A stretch of 64,000 nt of DNA from positions 963,923 through 1,027,922 of the forward strand of contig NZ_VYIX01000002.1 of assembly GCF_009755885.1 (NCBI RefSeq), written 5' to 3'. Position 1 is the first letter of the stretch; each line of letters opens with the position of its first letter. The notes below the pieces were generated by a model, which worked only from the letters and a program-made list of their open reading frames with translations, made no database searches and had not been told where the DNA came from. Below, piece after piece: positions 1 to 8,668 of the stretch. Both the position numbers and the translations under genes were made by a program. Source of the stretch: Brachyspira sp. SAP_772. Lineage in GTDB: Bacteria > Spirochaetota > Brachyspiria > Brachyspirales > Brachyspiraceae.

Positions 1-372
1 TCCATTTATAGATGTAGTACCACTATATGGATTATAATCAATTCTTGATTCATTCATAGAATAAATACCAGCAATACCAAAATACATAGCATTATTTAAT
101 ATAGGCACGCCGAAAAATGCTTGTACAGCAGTAGAATCACTAGAGTTAAAACCGGGTACATAACCAGCTGAGAATATTGTTCTGTTTAAGTCAAATATAT
201 CTTTAGCGTTTAATTTATCAGTGTCTGTAGAAAACTCGCCAGCAGTAGCTCTTTTTACAGCAGAGTTATCCAAGTTATCTATAAAAGTATTCATATTAGC
301 AGTAGGAATTTGTGCGAAAGAATATGCAAAAGTTATACATAAAGCAGTAAGAATTAATATTAATTTTTTCAT
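1..372 (-). CDS. Secreted surface / outer-membrane protein, partial
   Basis: The N-terminal 124 codons of a minus-strand gene that leaves the window at base 1. The ATG at 372 follows a GGAG site 7 bases upstream. Residues 1-20 are a classic signal peptide (MKKLILILTALC..., likely cut after SFA). The rest is rich in Asn, Ser, Gly and Tyr and has a segment resembling a beta-barrel strand (FGVPILNNAMYFGIAG). This fits a spirochaete outer-membrane or variable-surface type protein, but the family cannot be named from the N-terminus. It starts 20 bases after the stop of the lipoprotein at 393-1166, so the two are probably cotranscribed. Confidence 0.75.
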   Translation of the reverse strand, partial: MKKLILILTALCITFAYSFAQIPTANMNTFIDNLDNSAVKRATAGEFSTDTDKLNAKDIFDLNRTIFSAGYVPGFNSSDSTAVQAFFGVPILNNAMYFGIAGIYSMNESRIDYNPYSGTTSING

Positions 373-392
373 TTTCAATCTCCGTTTTTATA

Positions 393-1166
393 TTAATAAA
401 GCCATAGTTTATAATTACCAGATGTTGTAGTTGTTGTTAATGATATTATTCCAGTAGATGGTACTATGTTATAAAAATATTCAGCTGTAGCAGAATTTGG
501 ATTAACTACACATATATAAGTTTTACCAGCATCATTTTGAGTTAATGTTATTGTAGTAGTAGTAGAAGAAATTGTACCTTCTTGGGTTGGTTTTTCTATA
601 ATTTTATCTATATCCATATATTGATATTTTATTGTTACATTTCCAGTTATATTGTCTGGTATAAGTACTGTAGGACCACCATAATAATTAAAATGTATAT
701 CATTTCCTGAAGCATCTTTTACAGAGATTACATTTTTTTCGAATAGGAATAATGGATCATTTATATTAACAGATCCGCTAGTGCCAACTGTTGCAATAGT
801 TGTTCTTGTTACTACAGGAGCTATTAAAGTTTTAGTATATTTATATATAACGCTACCATAACTTGGAGCAGTAACAGTAGTAGTAAATTGATATATGCTG
901 CCGTCTGTATTTTTTGTAACATTTGCTGCTTTATATACTTTACCAGCACTGTCAACTACTTCAACTATTTCTGTTACTTTTTCTCCAGCACTTGCAAAAT
1001 TTTCAACATTTACAGTAGTATTAACGGTTATAGAAGCTTTTTTTGTTCCTGAAGATACTTCTGTTTTTTTAAAGTTATAGGCATCTGATGGTTTTGTTGA
1101 GTCTGCTCCGCAGCTTATAACGAATAATGATGATACAAGCATTAGAGCTAATAAAGTGTTTTTCAT
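393..1166 (-). CDS. Lipoprotein of unknown function
   Basis: 257 residues. A hydrophobic N-terminus ends in the lipobox VISC with Cys19, so the mature protein should be lipid-anchored. The body is rich in Thr, Val and Ser (many TTT and TVN runs) and looks all-beta. A GGPTV motif near the middle (YYGGPTVLIP) recurs in the lipoprotein at 14960-15694, hinting that the two are related. The start is supported by AAGGAG upstream. The outer-membrane type gene at 1-372 follows 20 bases downstream. The function is unknown; a surface-exposed role is inferred from the lipid anchor and the neighbour. Confidence 0.85.
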   Translation of the reverse strand: MKNTLLALMLVSSLFVISCGADSTKPSDAYNFKKTEVSSGTKKASITVNTTVNVENFASAGEKVTEIVEVVDSAGKVYKAANVTKNTDGSIYQFTTTVTAPSYGSVIYKYTKTLIAPVVTRTTIATVGTSGSVNINDPLFLFEKNVISVKDASGNDIHFNYYGGPTVLIPDNITGNVTIKYQYMDIDKIIEKPTQEGTISSTTTTITLTQNDAGKTYICVVNPNSATAEYFYNIVPSTGIISLTTTTTSGNYKLWLY

Positions 1167-1258
1167 TTTACTTTTTCTCCTTGTTTTTTTTGGTTTTTTT
1201 TACTTTATTTGAATATTATTGTTATAATAATATCAGCGAGTAGAATAGATTTTAAAAT

Positions 1259-1298
1259 ACAAAATGCAGCATACTTTTTGTGTAATGCTGCATTTTGT
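1259..1298 (-). terminator. 14-bp inverted repeat, possible terminator
   Basis: Arms of 14 bp (ACAAAATGCAGCAT and its complement) flank a 12-base loop. Read on the minus strand the stem is followed by ATTTTAAAATC, a weak U tract. It lies between dnaN and the lipoprotein gene, both on the minus strand. It could end dnaN transcripts, although 460 bases from that stop, or it could be a regulatory palindrome upstream of the lipoprotein. Confidence 0.4.
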
Positions 1299-1377
1299 GT
1301 GTGCAATGAAAGTTTATAAATCTTTATGAAATAAATAAGATAATTGGCAATTTTTTTTAATGATGTGGTTATAGAAT

Positions 1378-1440
1378 TAGTGTAGTGTAGTGTAGTGTAG
1401 TGTAGTGTAGTGTAGTGTAGTGTAGTGTAGTGTAGTGTAG
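1378..1440. repeat. Pentanucleotide tandem repeat (TAGTG, about 12.6 copies)
   Basis: 63 bases of uninterrupted TAGTG units with no base change. It lies about 210 bases upstream of the minus-strand lipoprotein start at 1166. Perfect short tandem repeats like this change copy number by slipped-strand replication. The 320 bases from 1441 to 1760 hold no gene, only AT-rich sequence with one small TCAAAT/ATTTGA hairpin near 1515-1531. Confidence 0.95.
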
Positions 1441-1760
1441 TTACACATAGTAGTTATCCCAATAGCCATATTTGTAATTTTATAAGTGGTATTTTAATAT
1501 AAAAACCTTAAAAGTCAAATGAAAATTTGATATTTATTTAATTTTTTTAAAAAAATAACTTTTTTTTCTACACTTTTTTTAAAATTTTATTAAATTTACC
1601 TTAAAATATAGTAAAAAATATTTTTGAATGTAAAAAATGTTTTATGCTAATAAATAAAATATTCTCGCACTTTTTATTAAAAACTATACTAAAATACATA
1701 GTTATTACTTTATATTTTTATAAAACTATTCAAATGTATAGAAATATATTATAATAAAAA

Positions 1761-2888
1761 TTACTCTTCGCCAATACTCATAGGCATAATGATGAAATAA
1801 TAATCTTCTCTCTCTATTTCTCTCACTATAGTAGGGCTTGAATCTTTATTTACCATAAATGTAACTATTTCGGAATCTATTTGCTTTATTACATCTTGAA
1901 TATAAGTATAATTATAAGCAACAGAATGCTCTTCGCCTGTATATTTTATGTCTATCTCTTCTAAAGATTCTCCCATCTCTTGGTTTATACCTTTAACTTT
2001 TAAAGACTCCTCAGAAACAGTAAGTATCATTCTCTTAGAGCGAACATCATAAATCATAGGAACAACTCTTCTAATAGCATCAAGTAAGTCATTTTTGTTT
2101 ACTCTAAAACTATAAGCAAACTCTTTAGGTATAACCTGTCTAAAATTAGGATATTTTCCTTCTATAAGGCTAGATACAAAGTCATATTTACCAACTTGGA
2201 AATATACCTGCTGACCATCAACTCCCATTTTTACCTGTTCAACTTCGTCATAATTAGCAGTAACTAATATTTCATTTAATACTTTAGGCTCTATGATTAT
2301 TGAAAAAGAACCAGCTTCAATTCCTTCAAACTCTCTCTCTATAATAGCCATTCTTCTTCCATCTGTAGCAACTGCTAAAAATTTAGAGTCAGTTTTCTCA
2401 AAACATATACCTCTCAAAGCAGGCTTGAAAGGTTCTTTAGCTATTGAAGATATTGTTTTATTAATCATAGTAACCAATTCTTTTGTAGGAAGCATTATAT
2501 AATTAATATCACTATTGCTTTCAGGATAAGCAGGGAAATCATCAGTTTTCATACCAATGATTAAGTGTTTAGTTTTACCATTTTCAGATTCTATATTAAT
2601 TTTTTCATTTTCTTCAACGTTTATAGTAATCATACCATCAGGCATTTCTTTAAGTATAGAGCTTATTTTTTTAGCATATACAGCAACAGTACCTTCTCCC
2701 TCACAATCATCAAGCATAATTCTACTTCTTGCCCAAACAGAACCATCAGTAGCAGTTAATGTAAGCATATTACCAGCAAGATGAAAAAGCACATTACTTT
2801 CTATATTGTATATTACTTTTCCTTCAACAACGTTTTCTGTAACTCCAATAGATTTTACTATATCTTTTTTTAAACATCTAAATTTCAT
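1761..2888 (-). CDS. dnaN: DNA polymerase III beta subunit (sliding clamp)
   Basis: 375 residues, the usual clamp length. The clamp is a ring-shaped dimer that tethers DNA polymerase III to DNA. Recognisable features are the N-terminal MKFRCLKKDIVKSI..., the TDGRRMAIIERE segment in domain 2, the KYPNFRQVIP segment, and the C-terminal IIMPM typical of clamps. The start follows an AGAGGAAG site. dnaA and recF are not next to it in this window, and no cluster of DnaA boxes was seen, so an origin is not indicated. The gene is divergent from the SDR gene at 3066. Confidence 0.95.
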   Translation of the reverse strand: MKFRCLKKDIVKSIGVTENVVEGKVIYNIESNVLFHLAGNMLTLTATDGSVWARSRIMLDDCEGEGTVAVYAKKISSILKEMPDGMITINVEENEKINIESENGKTKHLIIGMKTDDFPAYPESNSDINYIMLPTKELVTMINKTISSIAKEPFKPALRGICFEKTDSKFLAVATDGRRMAIIEREFEGIEAGSFSIIIEPKVLNEILVTANYDEVEQVKMGVDGQQVYFQVGKYDFVSSLIEGKYPNFRQVIPKEFAYSFRVNKNDLLDAIRRVVPMIYDVRSKRMILTVSEESLKVKGINQEMGESLEEIDIKYTGEEHSVAYNYTYIQDVIKQIDSEIVTFMVNKDSSPTIVREIEREDYYFIIMPMSIGEE

Positions 2889-3000
2889 TGCTTCCTCTTT
2901 ATTCTATAGAATATTGTATAAAACACTAGTTTATATAAGGCATTATTTTAACATAAAAAACTTTTTTTACAACACATTATTATATTATTAATTTATCTTA

Positions 3001-3030
3001 TTGACCTATAAAAAATATTGTATATATTAT
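3001..3030 (+). promoter_or_regulatory. Promoter of the SDR gene
   Basis: TTGACC at 3001-3006, then a 16-18 base spacer and overlapping -10 candidates TATATT (3023-3028) and TATTAT (3025-3030). It faces the SDR gene whose ATG is at 3066. Confidence 0.5.
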
Positions 3031-3065
3031 AATTGATAGCTTTGAAATATATAAGGAGTGTAATT

Positions 3066-3866
3066 ATGAAACTAGTAGAAAATAAAATAGCATTAGTAAC
3101 TTCATCAACTAGGGGTATTGGTTTGGAATGCAGCAAGAAGTTGGCAGAAAATGGAGCTAAGGTTTATTTGGCAGTGAGAAGGCTTGATGCTGGTAAACAA
3201 ATAGCTGATGAAATTATAAAAAATGGCGGTGATGCTGATGTTGTTTATTTTGATGCTGCAAAAGAAGAGACTTTTACATCTATGGTAGAAGATGTTGTAA
3301 AAAAAGAAAACAAAATAGATATACTTGTTAATAATTTTGGTACTACTGATGTTAATAAAGATTTAGATTTAGTTAATGGAGATACTGAGACATTTTTTAA
3401 AATTGTAAATGAAAATATAAAAAGTGTTTATTTGCCTTGTAAGGCTGCTGTAAAAAACATGAAGGCAAATGGGGGAGGAAGTATAGTTAATATTTCATCT
3501 GTTGGAGGATTATTTCCAGATATATCTCGTTTGGCTTATGGCATATCTAAAAGTTCTATTAATTTTTTAACTAAAAATATAGCAGTTCAATATGCAAGAG
3601 ATAATATAAGATGCAATGCTGTACTTCCGGGTTTTGTTGCAACAGAAGCTGCTATGGAGAATATGTCTCAAGAGTTTTTAAGTGCTTTTTTGAAGAACGT
3701 TCCTTTAAATAGGCCTGCTACAACAGAGGATATAGCAAATGCTGTGTTATTTTTTGCTAGTGATATGTCTTCTTTTATTACAGGAGAGACTATGCCTGTT
3801 TCTGGAGGTTTTGGAGTGCCTTCTCCAATGTATGCTTTGTATCAGGATATGATGAAAAAAGGATAA
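3066..3866 (+). CDS. Short-chain dehydrogenase/reductase (SDR)
   Basis: 266 residues. A classical SDR oxidoreductase using NAD(P)H. Visible are the cofactor loop TSSTRGIG (residues 12-19), the NNFG motif, the catalytic Ser in NISSVGG, the YGISK (YxxxK) catalytic pair, and a C-terminal substrate loop ending PVSGGFG. An in-frame TTG at 3033 would add 11 residues, but the ATG at 3066 sits 7 bases after AAGGAG and matches the normal SDR N-terminus. It resembles FabG-like or dehydrogenase/reductase member 4-like enzymes. The substrate cannot be inferred. Confidence 0.9.
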   Translation: MKLVENKIALVTSSTRGIGLECSKKLAENGAKVYLAVRRLDAGKQIADEIIKNGGDADVVYFDAAKEETFTSMVEDVVKKENKIDILVNNFGTTDVNKDLDLVNGDTETFFKIVNENIKSVYLPCKAAVKNMKANGGGSIVNISSVGGLFPDISRLAYGISKSSINFLTKNIAVQYARDNIRCNAVLPGFVATEAAMENMSQEFLSAFLKNVPLNRPATTEDIANAVLFFASDMSSFITGETMPVSGGFGVPSPMYALYQDMMKKG

Positions 3867-3895
3867 TAAAACTTTAATTAACATAATTATTTTAA

Positions 3896-3970
3896 TTGAC
3901 AAAAAATAAATTTATAATACTATTAAATAGTTTATTTTTAACAATTTTACATTTTTGTTAAAAATAAACT
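3896..3970 (+). promoter_or_regulatory. mraY promoter and leader palindrome
   Basis: TTGACA at 3896-3901 and TACTAT at 3918-3923, 16 bases apart, point at mraY. A perfect 16-bp inverted repeat follows at once: AGTTTATTTTTAACAA (3929-3944) pairs with 3955-3970 around a 10-base loop. The predicted RNA start would fall at or just before the first arm, so the transcript would begin with this hairpin. It could alternatively terminate the upstream SDR transcript, but no U tract follows it. Confidence 0.5.
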
Positions 3971-4005
3971 TATAATAATATATTTTATTTAAAGGCTTCC
4001 TGTTT

Positions 4006-5154
4006 ATGCTATATGAGATTTTTTATCCGCTTAGAGAGAGTTTTTTTGGTTTCAATGTTTTTAGATATATTACTTTTAGAACTGCGGGTGCTGTTGCTAC
4101 TGCATTGATTTTGGTATTGGTATTTGCTCCGAGTATAATAGAAAAATTAAAGAGGTTACATTTTGGGCAGGTTGTAAGAGATGATGGGCCAGAGACTCAT
4201 TTAGTAAAAACTGGTACTCCTACAATGGGCGGCATATTTATAGTTGGAAGTGTGTTAATAAGTATATTATTATGGGGAAAATTGGATAACATAAAAATTA
4301 TACTTCTTACTATATCTTTAATTATACTTTCTATAGCGGGTTTTTTAGATGATTTTCTTAAGATTAAATATAAAAACTCTAAGGGGTTGCCCGGTAAATA
4401 TAAAATTGTGTTTCAGGTAATTGTTGGATTAATAATAGGTATATATTTATATTATTTTGATAAATCCACTTTTTTAATGAAGTTTGATTTGGAGAAGGGT
4501 ATAAGTGTTTTGGAGGCAGTAAAAGTTGCACAGGTTCCTTCATCTACTTTATTTATACCATTTTTTAGCAATATTTATATAGATTTAAAAATGCTTTATA
4601 TACCTTTTTCTATATTTGTAGTTGTGAGTATGAGTAATGCTGTGAATTTAACTGACGGACTTGACGGTTTAGCTATAGGTCTTTTAATAATAATGTCTAT
4701 GGCTTTTGCTGTGCTTTCTTATGTATCAGGTAACTCTCTTATTTCTACTTATTTAAAAATACCTTTTATATCTGATGCTGGAGAGGTTACTGTATTTGTT
4801 GGGGCTTTGATTGGGGCTGGTTTAGGATTTTTATGGTTTAATGCTCATCCTGCACAGGTTTTTATGGGAGATGTGGGTAGTTTATCTCTTGGAGGTGTTT
4901 TAGGTATAATTGCATTATTTATCAAACACGAACTTTTGCTTGTAATAGTTGGAGCTGTTTATGTATCTGAGGCTTTTAGCGTTGTTGTGCAAGTGTTTTC
5001 ATATAAGCTATTTAAAAAAAGAGTATTTAAAATGGCGCCTTTGCATCATCACTTTGAAAAGTCTGGTTGGAAAGAAACTCAGGTTGTTTTTAGGTTTTAT
5101 ATAATAGGTATAATAACTGCTTTAATTGGAATAGCAACTTTGAAAATAAGGTAA
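4006..5154 (+). CDS. mraY: Phospho-N-acetylmuramoyl-pentapeptide transferase
   Basis: 382 residues, a polytopic membrane enzyme that attaches UDP-MurNAc-pentapeptide to undecaprenyl phosphate, giving lipid I for peptidoglycan. Catalytic motifs are present: D115-D116 in FLDDFLKIKYKNSKG, NAVNLTDGLDGLA near residue 210, FMGDVGSLSLGG near 285, and the HHHFEKSGW motif near 340. Family length is about 320-380. It is not inside a mur/fts cluster here: an SDR gene lies upstream and tmk downstream. Confidence 0.95.
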   Translation: MLYEIFYPLRESFFGFNVFRYITFRTAGAVATALILVLVFAPSIIEKLKRLHFGQVVRDDGPETHLVKTGTPTMGGIFIVGSVLISILLWGKLDNIKIILLTISLIILSIAGFLDDFLKIKYKNSKGLPGKYKIVFQVIVGLIIGIYLYYFDKSTFLMKFDLEKGISVLEAVKVAQVPSSTLFIPFFSNIYIDLKMLYIPFSIFVVVSMSNAVNLTDGLDGLAIGLLIIMSMAFAVLSYVSGNSLISTYLKIPFISDAGEVTVFVGALIGAGLGFLWFNAHPAQVFMGDVGSLSLGGVLGIIALFIKHELLLVIVGAVYVSEAFSVVVQVFSYKLFKKRVFKMAPLHHHFEKSGWKETQVVFRFYIIGIITALIGIATLKIR

Positions 5155-5210
5155 TATAATTTTTAGTAAGTTATAATATTTATATATTTATGTAGGTGTG
5201 TGAAAGTTTT

Positions 5211-5822
5211 ATGAAAGGAAAATTGATAGTTATAGAAGGAATAGATGGAAGCGGCAAGTCTACAATTGCAAAAAAATTAGCAGAAACGCTAAATAAAAAT
5301 AATATAGAAACAATATACACCTTTGAACCTACCAATGCCTACTATGGTGCTAAATTAAGAGATACAATGCTTTCTAAAGACATGGATTTAAATAGAGAAT
5401 TAGAGCTATTTGTAGATGATAGAAAAGAGCATATAAGACTCATGATAAAACCAGCTTTAGAAGAAGGTAAAACTGTAGTACTTGATAGATATATGTATTC
5501 ATCTATTGCTTATCAGGGTGCTAAGGGTATTGATATAGAAAAAATAAAAAATATGCATGAAAGTTTCATTTTAACTCCAGATATAGTTTTTATTTTTCAT
5601 CTGCCTGTAGAAAAATCTTTAAATAGAATCATAGAAAAAAGAGGCTTCATAGACAGATTTGAAAATGAAGAATATCTAAAAAAAGTAGACAGCATATTTA
5701 GCAGTTTTAATGAGCCTTTTATATATCATATCAACGCTGATAAATCTATAGATGATATACACAAAGAACTCATTGATATATTAAAACAAACTAAAATGCT
5801 TGTTCCAAACTTTCCTCTATAA
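5211..5822 (+). CDS. tmk: Thymidylate kinase
   Basis: 203 residues. Phosphorylates dTMP to dTDP. The P-loop GIDGSGKST lies near the N-terminus and the DRYMYSSIAYQG signature near residue 95. An in-frame GTG at 5196 would add five residues (MCESF); the ATG at 5211 gives the usual start just before the first beta strand, though its ribosome site is weak. The last 32 bases overlap the end of the convergent ssb gene. Confidence 0.93.
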   Translation: MKGKLIVIEGIDGSGKSTIAKKLAETLNKNNIETIYTFEPTNAYYGAKLRDTMLSKDMDLNRELELFVDDRKEHIRLMIKPALEEGKTVVLDRYMYSSIAYQGAKGIDIEKIKNMHESFILTPDIVFIFHLPVEKSLNRIIEKRGFIDRFENEEYLKKVDSIFSSFNEPFIYHINADKSIDDIHKELIDILKQTKMLVPNFPL

Positions 5823-6207
5823 CATCCGATACAATTTGATTATTTGCACTGTTATAATAATTATTTTTTTCTATAGTTTTTTTATCTAAACTTTTTACTT
5901 CTAATGCAAGTATATAAATAGAGTTTTTTCTAGTTCCGTCTTTAGCAATATAAGAGTTCTGTCTTAATTCTCCATGTACTAATATATGTCTTCCTTTAAG
6001 AAGATTAATAGCAACTTTTTCTGCAGTAAATCCCCAAGATATTAAATCAAAAAAGTAAACCTCTTTTTGCAAACTTCCATTAACATAATAATATCTATTG
6101 TTCGCTATAGAAAACTTGCATAATGATTTGCCATTTTTAGTTTTTATATATGAAGGGTCTCTTGTTAGTCTTCCTTCTACTACTATTATATTAGCATTTC
6201 CAGACAT
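5791..6207 (-). CDS. ssb: Single-stranded DNA-binding protein
   Basis: 138 residues with one OB fold: N-terminal NIIVVEGRLTRDPSYIKTKNG, a central FDLISWGFTAEKVA and LLKGRHILVHGELR, all typical of SSB. It coats single-stranded DNA during replication and repair. The C-terminus is VIEESLEQAF. It keeps the final Phe after acidic residues, but lacks a classic DDDIPF tip. The start follows AGGAG. The last codons overlap the 3' end of tmk on the other strand. Confidence 0.92.
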   Translation of the reverse strand: MSGNANIIVVEGRLTRDPSYIKTKNGKSLCKFSIANNRYYYVNGSLQKEVYFFDLISWGFTAEKVAINLLKGRHILVHGELRQNSYIAKDGTRKNSIYILALEVKSLDKKTIEKNNYYNSANNQIVSDVIEESLEQAF

Positions 6208-6317
6208 AATTTTTACTCCTAATTTTTATTATACTATTAGTTAAACAAAAATTATGAAAAAATATGCCTGATTTTATTTTTATTTTTTTAAGAATTTATT
6301 AATTTTTATAAAAATTA

Positions 6318-6974
6318 TTAATCTTCAGAATCTTCGCCTTCATCATCATCATCTCTGTTTCCAGAAGCTTCTCTTAATACTTGTTTTATAGCATCAAAAA
6401 TCTCTCTTGCCTTAGCTTTATTTATTTCAGTAGTTTTAGTTCTTTTAGTTATAGAAGCCCTTTTTAATATCATATCTCCGTAAGTGTCTCCTATACCGCT
6501 TATTATAAGAGGGTTTTTAATAAGTTTCTCTACAGTTGTAGGATTATCCGCAAGCAATTGGCAAAATAAATTATAATTAAATTGCTTAGTGAGAGGGTCA
6601 TAACCTACTTGAGGCATTGTAGTATAATCTTTCCATATAGGTATAATGAGGGTAGCATCATCTTTATCTTTACTTTCATCTACAACAAAGAAATTGCCAT
6701 TATCTGTTTCTAATTTTATTATAGCATTTTTGTAAGTACTATTTTCTGTAAGTACAAAAGAACCGCCAGAACCCAAATCTACAAGCATAGCATCTTGTGA
6801 GAACTGAAAATGCATATATCCGCCATGTCTTAATACATCTATTATTTTCTGTCCCTTAACATCTTCAAGCTCTTTGTATTTTTTATCTAAAGCAACAACA
6901 TTATTAATATAAGAATAACAAATCTCACCCTTTAAAGCATTAATTAAATTAATTAAATATGGTAGTTCTTTCAT
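6318..6974 (-). CDS. Fpg/MutM-like H2TH protein lacking the catalytic proline
   Basis: 218 residues. Related to formamidopyrimidine-DNA glycosylases: ELPYLINLIN at the N-terminus matches the ELPEVE region, and GIGDTYGDMILKRASI matches the helix-two-turn-helix GIGNxYADExLFxA motif. In active enzymes Met1 is followed by Pro, the nucleophile; here Met is followed by Lys (MKELP). There is no C-terminal zinc finger; the tail is acidic (DDDDEGEDSED). The ATG at 6974 has GGAG 9 bases upstream, preferred to the TTG at 6983. It may bind DNA or ribosomes without base excision, or be a novel enzyme. Confidence 0.75.
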   Translation of the reverse strand: MKELPYLINLINALKGEICYSYINNVVALDKKYKELEDVKGQKIIDVLRHGGYMHFQFSQDAMLVDLGSGGSFVLTENSTYKNAIIKLETDNGNFFVVDESKDKDDATLIIPIWKDYTTMPQVGYDPLTKQFNYNLFCQLLADNPTTVEKLIKNPLIISGIGDTYGDMILKRASITKRTKTTEINKAKAREIFDAIKQVLREASGNRDDDDEGEDSED

Positions 6975-7152
6975 ACACTGCAACTCCGCATATATTATGT
7001 TTACTTTGATTTTAACATTTTTATAAAAAAAAGCAATCTGAATAAATGCTATATTGTTTTATAATGCAGTAATTTATTAAAATTATGTATATTATAGTTT
7101 ATTGTGAAAAAACTACAAAAATAGTATAATAAAAGCACTTTAAGGAGTATGC

Positions 7153-8631
7153 ATGAACCTAACTATTCCATATGAAAACAAAATAAAAGAATCTGACAAA
7201 AAAATAATAGAAGAATATATAGAAAATAATGTAGAAGAATATAAAAATAATTATGCTAAATTAACAGAGCTTACAATGGATGCTGTATCATCATTGAGTG
7301 CTTCTAAATCTAGAACACAATTTATTGCTAATCAGGGATTTATTAAAAATATATTAAATACAATTACAGGGCAAAATAGAAAAATAAGATATGAAATTGA
7401 TTATAATTATTCTATAGTAAAGAATGCTTCCATTAAAATGATAGAAACTTTAGCAAGACAAAATAAAATAACTTATGAGGGTATAATATATTTAAACAAC
7501 AAGCTCAACAACATAGGAAAAGATATAGATGAAGAATTAATAGCAGTATGCGAAAATGTGAGAGAGTCATTTAATGTTTTATTAAATAAAATAGATGAAC
7601 AATCAAGCAGAATAGATAATATAGAAAAGAAGGTTCAGTTATTAGAATTTAAGGCTGCTAAAAATATATTAGAATATAATGGAATAAAATATATTGAAAT
7701 GGACGATATAGAGAGATTAATATGCTTATCTAATGATTTGTATCATAGTATCACTTCAAATAATAAAAAAGATAATTTAGTGTTTAAAGATAATATTTTT
7801 ATGATTAAATCAATATTATTTGATTTTAATATAAACTTAGAAGGCTCTACATCTTTAAAAGATTTTTATCTTAAATTTATTGAAAGACCTTATTTAATAG
7901 ATAAATTATTTTTTTCAATTGATATTAATAATGATGTTGCTCAAATATTTATACCAATACTTGGTGCTGTAAAAAAATTAGAAAAGTTAAACGGTGAAGA
8001 GAGTTATATAGTATCATCCATATTAGAGAAACTTACTGCTTCAAATATAAAAGCCAATATAACAGATATAAAATTTGATTTAATAAAAGAATATGGAAAA
8101 AATATCTCAAATTTTGATTATGAAACAACTATTAATAATTATGAGCTTATAGTTTTAATAATGAATGAATTGAAAATAATATCAACAAAAATAGAAGCAC
8201 CAGCTATAAGTTTAGAAAATAGTTTGGAGTTAATAAAAGAATATTATTCTTCAAAACAATATTTAAAAGTTATATTAGAAAGTAGTAAAATAAAAGGAAA
8301 TAACAAAGAGATTTTAAATATGAAGATTGATTCTTTATATAAAATATTAATAAAAGAAGTATCCAAAACTAAAGACTATAAGGAAATTGCAAAAGTATAT
8401 TTAATGAAAAGCGAATATGATAAATCTATAAAATATTTAGATAAATATTTTGAAGAGCATTCTAATAATAAAGAATTGTATAAGTATAAAAATAGATTAA
8501 AAGAGCTATATGATAAAACAAAAAAATATCAGGATAAAATATCTAAGCAAATAGAAAAAACTAAAGATGATAATAAAAAAGAGTATTTAGATTTTTTGAA
8601 TGATTTTTGGGGACTTTATTTAAGTAAGTAA
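7153..8631 (+). CDS. Unknown cytoplasmic protein, helical, coiled-coil
   Basis: 492 residues, no signal peptide or membrane segment. Residues 1-130 are helical with a conserved-looking stretch SASKSRTQFIANQGF and ITGQNRKIR. A coiled coil follows around 150-170 (DEQSSRIDNIEKKVQLLE). The last 100 residues resemble two TPR-like helical hairpins (AKVYLMKSEYDKSIKYLDKYF). AAGGAG sits 5 bases before the ATG. I do not recognise the family with confidence; the N-terminal pattern occurs in poorly characterised bacterial proteins, some annotated as regulators. It may share a transcript with the patatin gene 37 bases downstream. Confidence 0.8.
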   Translation: MNLTIPYENKIKESDKKIIEEYIENNVEEYKNNYAKLTELTMDAVSSLSASKSRTQFIANQGFIKNILNTITGQNRKIRYEIDYNYSIVKNASIKMIETLARQNKITYEGIIYLNNKLNNIGKDIDEELIAVCENVRESFNVLLNKIDEQSSRIDNIEKKVQLLEFKAAKNILEYNGIKYIEMDDIERLICLSNDLYHSITSNNKKDNLVFKDNIFMIKSILFDFNINLEGSTSLKDFYLKFIERPYLIDKLFFSIDINNDVAQIFIPILGAVKKLEKLNGEESYIVSSILEKLTASNIKANITDIKFDLIKEYGKNISNFDYETTINNYELIVLIMNELKIISTKIEAPAISLENSLELIKEYYSSKQYLKVILESSKIKGNNKEILNMKIDSLYKILIKEVSKTKDYKEIAKVYLMKSEYDKSIKYLDKYFEEHSNNKELYKYKNRLKELYDKTKKYQDKISKQIEKTKDDNKKEYLDFLNDFWGLYLSK

Positions 8632-8668
8632 GATAAAATAGTTTGTATGATTTTTTGGAGATTATATA

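Noticed and set aside
2889-3000. Replication origin next to dnaN
   Set aside because: No dnaA, no cluster of TTATCCACA-like boxes; ordinary divergent promoter region.
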